Source of the DNA: Candidatus Woesearchaeota archaeon
Lineage (GTDB): Archaea; Nanobdellota; Nanobdellia; Woesearchaeales; UBA10216
Assembly (NCBI GenBank): GCA_023269295.1
Contig: JAHFTU010000022.1
Coordinates: 1 to 14,663, forward strand
Direction of reading: 5' to 3'
DNA length: 14,663 nucleotides
A program made the translations under genes and the position numbers. The notes under the pieces were generated by a model. It was not told where the DNA came from, did not search any database, and saw only the letters and a list, made by a program, of their open reading frames with translations. The stretch's first letter is position 1. Each line of letters starts with the position of its first letter. Below are positions 11,248 through 14,663 of the stretch, piece after piece.

Positions 11248-12711
11248 ATGAACGCCAGAACAGAAAAGGACGCGCTGGGCAGCCTTGACGTGCCTGCTGA
11301 CGCCTACTACGGCATATTCACGGAGAGGGCACGGCAGAATTTTAAGATTTCTGGAATAACGGCTGACAGGGATTTTATCAGAGCCCTTGCATTGATTAAG
11401 AAAGCTGCAGCTGCTGTGAATTCTGAGCTCGGGCTTCTTGGCGAACGAACAGGGGGAGCGATAATTTCTGCTGCCGCGGAAGTGGCTGATGGAAAGTGGG
11501 ACAGCCAGTTTCTGCTTGACGTTTTCCAGGCAGGCGCAGGCACTCCATTCAACATGAACTGCAACGAGGTAATAGCCAACGTTGCCATTGAAAAGCTTGG
11601 CGGCAAGAAAGGCGAGTACCAGCTTGTCCACCCCAACAACCACGTGAACATGGCGCAGTCATCCAACGACGTCATCCCCACCACAACGAGGATAGCAACA
11701 CTTTTCTCCATGCAGCCGCTGATGATGGCAATTGGAAAGCTGGCAGCTGAATTCAGGAAGAAAGCAGCAGAGTACAACGGAATTGTCAAAACAGGAAGGA
11801 CACACCTTGAGGATGCTGTACCGATAAGGTTTGACCAGGTCTTCAACAGCTACGCAAAGGCACTGGATGACTGTGCCAGAAGGATAAAAACAGCTGAGGA
11901 CTCCCTGCTCCAGCTCGGAATAGGGGGAACTGCTGTAGGAACAGGCATTAACACACACCCGCAATTTAAAGAAAAAATTGTGTCCAAACTTAGCGAATAC
12001 GCAGGATTCAAATTCTCTGTTGCTGCTGATTCCATCCTTACAACGTGGAGCGCATCAGCGTTCCTTGAATCGTCAAACTCGCTCCGGCTGCTGGCTACTG
12101 AGGTAATAAAAATCTCAAATGACCTGATGCTGCTTAACTCAGGGCCCAAAACCGCAATTGCCGAAATCATATTGCCTGAAGTGGAGCCAGGCTCGTCAAT
12201 AATGCCTGGAAAGGTCAACCCTTCTGTCCCTGAATGCGCCATCATGGTGTGCTACCAGGTGCTGGGGAATGACTTTGCAGTTGCCGAGGCAGCCAAGTCA
12301 GGCCAGATGGAGCTCAACGTAATGACACCACTCATAGCTTTTGATTTGCTCTGGTCAGCAAGAATTATGGCAAACACGCTTAACATGCTCAATGAATCCT
12401 GCGTCAGCACAATGAAAGTTGATGCTGGCAGGGCTCAGCAGCTGCTTGAAAAAGGCCTGAGCCTGGTCACTTCGCTTAATCCGTACATCGGATACGAGGC
12501 TGCTGCAGAGGTCGTCAAGATTGCGCTGAAAGAAGACAAGCCCCTGACAACCGTGATTCTGGAAAACAAAATCATTGATGAGCAGGATTTGAGAAAAGTC
12601 CTGGATGTGGATGCAATGACAGAGCCAGGGCTTATTGACGAGCAGATGCGGATGAGGATACAGGACAGCGAACTATTCAAGCGGTTTAAGCAGGCTCACC
12701 AGCTGAAATAA
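11248..12711 (+). CDS. aspA: Aspartate ammonia-lyase (aspartase/fumarase superfamily)
   Basis: This 487-residue protein belongs to the class II fumarase/aspartase superfamily. Its signature loop GSSIMPGKVNPSVPE (315-329) contains the catalytic serine (S316/S317), K322 and N324. Other conserved blocks are AGAGTPFNMNCNEV (95-108), HPNNHVNMAQSSND (128-141) and GRTHLEDAVP (183-192) with H186. 'LGSLDVPADAYYG' at the start, 'GTGINTHPQF' and 'NPSVPE' are closer to aspartases, which deaminate aspartate to fumarate and ammonia. 'HVNMAQSSND' and MPGK also suit fumarases, so hydration of fumarate remains possible. An ATG at 11221 is in frame but lies within the TATA box; 11248 matches the family N-terminus. 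It ends 6 nt before a convergent gene. It pairs functionally with alanine dehydrogenase in amino-acid deamination. Confidence 0.75.
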   Translation: MNARTEKDALGSLDVPADAYYGIFTERARQNFKISGITADRDFIRALALIKKAAAAVNSELGLLGERTGGAIISAAAEVADGKWDSQFLLDVFQAGAGTPFNMNCNEVIANVAIEKLGGKKGEYQLVHPNNHVNMAQSSNDVIPTTTRIATLFSMQPLMMAIGKLAAEFRKKAAEYNGIVKTGRTHLEDAVPIRFDQVFNSYAKALDDCARRIKTAEDSLLQLGIGGTAVGTGINTHPQFKEKIVSKLSEYAGFKFSVAADSILTTWSASAFLESSNSLRLLATEVIKISNDLMLLNSGPKTAIAEIILPEVEPGSSIMPGKVNPSVPECAIMVCYQVLGNDFAVAEAAKSGQMELNVMTPLIAFDLLWSARIMANTLNMLNESCVSTMKVDAGRAQQLLEKGLSLVTSLNPYIGYEAAAEVVKIALKEDKPLTTVILENKIIDEQDLRKVLDVDAMTEPGLIDEQMRMRIQDSELFKRFKQAHQLK

Positions 12712-12717
12712 TAAGCC

Positions 12718-13452
12718 CTACAGTTTTCTTTTTTGTTGCTGTTGCGGCTTGAACTGTTGGAACTGGTTGGGATAGGGAGGATATGCCCCTTGTTGCCACT
12801 GCTGCTGCGGCTGTTGCTGCCTGCCAAACACATCAGAGCCAAAGTCGCTGCTCAAGGGAGGTGAATTAGCGCTGCCAATGCCAAATTCTTTATCAAAATT
12901 AGCCCCCTCATCTTCCTCAAAGATTTTCGGAGTAGGCAGCAGCCTGTCAAGAATTTCAACCAGAATGTAAAAAGCCGGGAAAAATGCCAGTATAACAGTT
13001 GCATTTCTGATGCTGAATTCTTCCACCCCGTAAATTATTGGGCTGAACATGACCATGAAGTAAGTCGTTTCCCTGACTCTTCCTATGATCCTGACGAGCT
13101 TGTTTGCCTTTATCCCAAGAATAATTATGGCCAGCCCGTATATCAACACAGCAGCGGATACAGCTACCAGCGTGATGAATTTCAAGCCAACAATAAGGTT
13201 GCCAGCGCTGAGGCTGCTTATCACGTGCCTTGCCCAGTCAACGCCTACAAACAGCATCGTGGCGCCATTGCTTATGGCGTTGCCAAAGCTTGTTCCCTTC
13301 TTCTCCTGGTAGAACTCTGAAAAAAGCCAGACGCCCCATATCGGGACAATAATCCAAAGCATGTCAAGGTTCTTAAGCGGGGCAACAAAAAGCTGCAGCC
13401 AGTCTACAAAAGCGCTCCCAATGACTGGTAAAATGCCTGAAAAGTCAACCAT
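12718..13452 (-). CDS. Polytopic membrane protein with Q/P-rich C-terminal tail
   Basis: This 244-residue protein is of unrecognised family. Hydrophobic segments at about 31-45, 86-114, 130-143 and 150-170, with an amphipathic or weaker one near 61-80, suggest four or five membrane helices in residues 1-172. The remainder is soluble: an acidic linker (EEDEGANFDKEF, 179-190), then a low-complexity tail rich in Q, P, Y and F (about 211-240) ending in KRKL. Such tails are often flexible interaction modules. GGTG lies about 5 nt before ATG on the minus strand, and a TATA (13502-13510) is about 50-58 nt upstream, giving a leader of roughly 27 nt. It lies 83 nt downstream of the desaturase on the same strand. 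No function can be stated. Confidence 0.75.
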   Translation of the reverse strand: MVDFSGILPVIGSAFVDWLQLFVAPLKNLDMLWIIVPIWGVWLFSEFYQEKKGTSFGNAISNGATMLFVGVDWARHVISSLSAGNLIVGLKFITLVAVSAAVLIYGLAIIILGIKANKLVRIIGRVRETTYFMVMFSPIIYGVEEFSIRNATVILAFFPAFYILVEILDRLLPTPKIFEEDEGANFDKEFGIGSANSPPLSSDFGSDVFGRQQQPQQQWQQGAYPPYPNQFQQFKPQQQQKRKL

Positions 13453-13501
13453 AAAGCACCTTCTTTTTGCTATTTACGCACACACAAAAGCTGTCGCAGG
13501 G

Positions 13502-13510
13502 TATAAATAT
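13502..13510 (-). promoter_or_regulatory. TATA box for the Q/P-tailed membrane protein gene
   Basis: ATATTTATA on the minus strand predicts a start near 13480 and a leader of about 27 nt containing the Shine-Dalgarno GGTG, so this gene can be expressed independently of the desaturase. Confidence 0.4.
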
Positions 13511-13532
13511 CTTTTCCATGATTTTGGAAAGG
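13511..13532 (-). terminator. Weak hairpin after the desaturase gene
   Basis: TTTCCA (13513-13518) pairs with TGGAAA (13525-13530) around a 6-nt loop, extendable by one G-T pair, 5 nt after the desaturase stop on the minus strand. No clear U run follows, so a terminator role is uncertain. Confidence 0.25.
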
Positions 13533-13535
13533 CTC

Positions 13536-14564
13536 TCAATTAGCGCTTCGTGAAAGAAGTGGGTTGGCTGCTGGTGCTGAGGCCTTGCTTCTCTTTGCAG
13601 AGAGCGCAATCCTCCTAAGCTCGCCCAGTATAATCCGGTATGACTTAATAACTCCAGTTTCTTCATAAGGCAGGTTGGCCTGCCTGCAAAAATCAATTAT
13701 CAGCATCTTTACCTTCTTGAAATTGTTCCTGGGCATTGTGGGGAAAAGGTGGTGCTCAATCTGGTAGTTCAGGCCGCCGTAAACAAAGTCAATCCAGGGG
13801 CTGCTCCTCAAGTTCCTGGTGGTGAGAACTTGTTTATCCACAAAATCAAGCTGCTCACCCTTCTTCACAACCCTCATGCCCTTATGATTGGTAGCTGAAA
13901 CAGACCCAAAATACAATCCCTCTAGGACCCTGAGAATAGGCACAAACAGAATGGCCTTCCACCATGCCATGAAGAAAAACGGCAGCACCCAAAAAACACC
14001 CAGGTAGGAAAGCAGCAGAGAGAGCTCGGCCCACTTTTCAAAAGAGTTTTTCAGCTTTAAGTTGTGAACAGTGCTTCTGACCTGGAACACAATCGCATAC
14101 AAGCTCAGCGCCGGAAAATATAGCCAGTGCTGCCTCTTGGCAAGGAACAGGCCGATTCCCTTCTTTCGGGCCATCATGCCCTCTGACTGGACAAAAATCA
14201 TGTCAGGGTCTTCATCCTCATGGTTGGGGCTTGCGTGGTGCTTGTTGTGCCTGATTACCCAGTAATTGTAGCCAACGCCGCCAAAAAGCTCAAAGAAAAT
14301 GTGCCCGAAAAAATTGTTCCACCTGTCGCTCTTGAATATTGCCTTGTGGCCGGCGTCATGCCCCAAAAAGGTAAACTGCAGAACACCTACTGTGAGCCCA
14401 AAAACGAGCGCCAGTTGAAGCCAGAAATTTGACGTGGTCAGGAAAAGGAAGCCAAAGCCGCAAACCATGGCCAATGATGAGAGAATCTTGAAGGTGTAAT
14501 ATCCATACTGCCTGTCCAACAGGCCTTTCTCCGTAACCTCTTTTCTCAGCTCAACGTAGTCCAT
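13536..14564 (-). CDS. Membrane fatty acid desaturase family protein
   Basis: This is a di-iron membrane desaturase with all three histidine boxes. Numbered from a GTG at 14573, they are HDAGH (72-76), HNKHH (109-113) and QIEHH (271-275). The glutamine-first third box is typical of front-end acyl and sphingolipid desaturases and of bacterial acyl-lipid/acyl-CoA types. Hydrophobic segments at about 28-70, 150-165 and 185-225 give the expected four membrane helices. The family uses O2 and an electron donor to introduce a cis double bond; no cytochrome b5 or ferredoxin domain is fused. The start is either ATG 14564 (342 residues, used here) or GTG 14573, nearer the leaderless spacing. A TATA lies at 14594-14602. 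The substrate is uncertain, since archaeal lipids are isoprenoid. Confidence 0.9.
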   Translation of the reverse strand: MDYVELRKEVTEKGLLDRQYGYYTFKILSSLAMVCGFGFLFLTTSNFWLQLALVFGLTVGVLQFTFLGHDAGHKAIFKSDRWNNFFGHIFFELFGGVGYNYWVIRHNKHHASPNHEDEDPDMIFVQSEGMMARKKGIGLFLAKRQHWLYFPALSLYAIVFQVRSTVHNLKLKNSFEKWAELSLLLSYLGVFWVLPFFFMAWWKAILFVPILRVLEGLYFGSVSATNHKGMRVVKKGEQLDFVDKQVLTTRNLRSSPWIDFVYGGLNYQIEHHLFPTMPRNNFKKVKMLIIDFCRQANLPYEETGVIKSYRIILGELRRIALSAKRSKASAPAANPLLSRSAN

Positions 14565-14577
14565 CACAAACACAGCA

Positions 14578-14663
14578 TTACTTCGGAAGGTAGTTTATAT
14601 AATTTACTATGGACCTCACTGCCGCAGCCAAAACACCATCGTTTCCTAATACGCCTAATGTTC
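14578..14663 (-). CDS. Possible C-terminal end of an upstream gene (partial)
   Basis: On the minus strand one frame enters from the window edge and reads 27 codons before TAA at 14578-14580, ending GVLAAAVRSIVNYINYLPK. The amphipathic helix-like ending is protein-like and the gap to the desaturase ATG would be 13 nt, as in an operon. The stretch is too short for identification and an open frame this long can occur by chance. Confidence 0.3.
   Translation of the reverse strand, partial: TLGVLGNDGVLAAAVRSIVNYINYLPK
14594..14602 (-). promoter_or_regulatory. TATA box upstream of the desaturase
   Basis: TTATATAAA on the minus strand (14594-14602) is 29 nt before GTG 14573 and 38 nt before ATG 14564. 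It is a good TATA match, although it would lie inside the possible upstream reading frame. Confidence 0.45.

Noticed and set aside
1..14663. CRISPR array, insertion sequence or rRNA
   Set aside because: No regularly spaced repeats, transposase motifs, terminal repeats or rRNA-like blocks were seen on reading either strand.
14609..14663. Possible plus-strand gene start at ATG 14609
   Set aside because: The TATA-like sequence is only 15 nt upstream and the frame is cut by the window edge; the minus-strand frame is at least as protein-like.

Overview
The window reads as a compact archaeal genome segment, probably from a DPANN-like or other small-genome euryarchaeal lineage (the lineage is inference). 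The archaeal signs are TATA-type promoters, several placed about 30 nt upstream of a start codon (leaderless mRNAs). A tRNA-Val carries a bulge-helix-bulge intron. There is also a PIN_5 'RNA ligase partner' protein, a diadenylate cyclase of the archaeal DacZ layout, and two archaeal-type VapBC pairs. Genes are tightly packed and several convergent pairs are separated by 0-6 nt. Operon-internal genes often have Shine-Dalgarno sites (GGAGGTG, AGGTGATC, GGTGA), so initiation is mixed.

Layout. 1-657: vapBC1 with a leaderless promoter overlapping a near-perfect palindrome. 778-3108: promoter, a structured leader or small RNA ending in a T run, then mscS-dacZ (mechanosensitive channel plus c-di-AMP synthase) and a hairpin terminator. 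3123-4041: a Fic/AMPylase gene whose TATA box sits between the arms of a perfect 10-bp inverted repeat. 4081-4182: tRNA-Val(CAC) with a 29-nt intron in the D arm. 4184-4864: an 11-bp hairpin and endonuclease V. 4892-5842: a squalene/phytoene-synthase-like protein. 5846-8248, minus strand: vapBC2 followed by PolX (pol beta + PHP). 8376-8807, minus: a small PD-(D/E)XK-like nuclease. 8871-10569: RNA-ligase-partner PIN protein and alanine dehydrogenase. 10570-11139, minus: an unrecognised protein. 11248-12711: aspartase/fumarase-family lyase. 12718-14573, minus: a Q/P-rich-tailed membrane protein and a three-histidine-box membrane desaturase. A possible gene end lies at the right edge.

How the genes fit together. 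mscS-dacZ looks like an osmotic/turgor module linking a second messenger to a channel. Endonuclease V and PolX are both DNA repair enzymes. Alanine dehydrogenase and the aspartase-type lyase release ammonia from amino acids and feed pyruvate and fumarate to central metabolism. The prenyl synthase-like protein and the desaturase suggest lipid or terpenoid modification. The most notable features are the non-canonical D-arm tRNA intron, the structured leader ahead of the channel/c-di-AMP operon, the palindromic promoters of the toxin-antitoxin and Fic genes, an alanine dehydrogenase with NADP-like cofactor residues, and a front-end-type desaturase in a likely archaeon.
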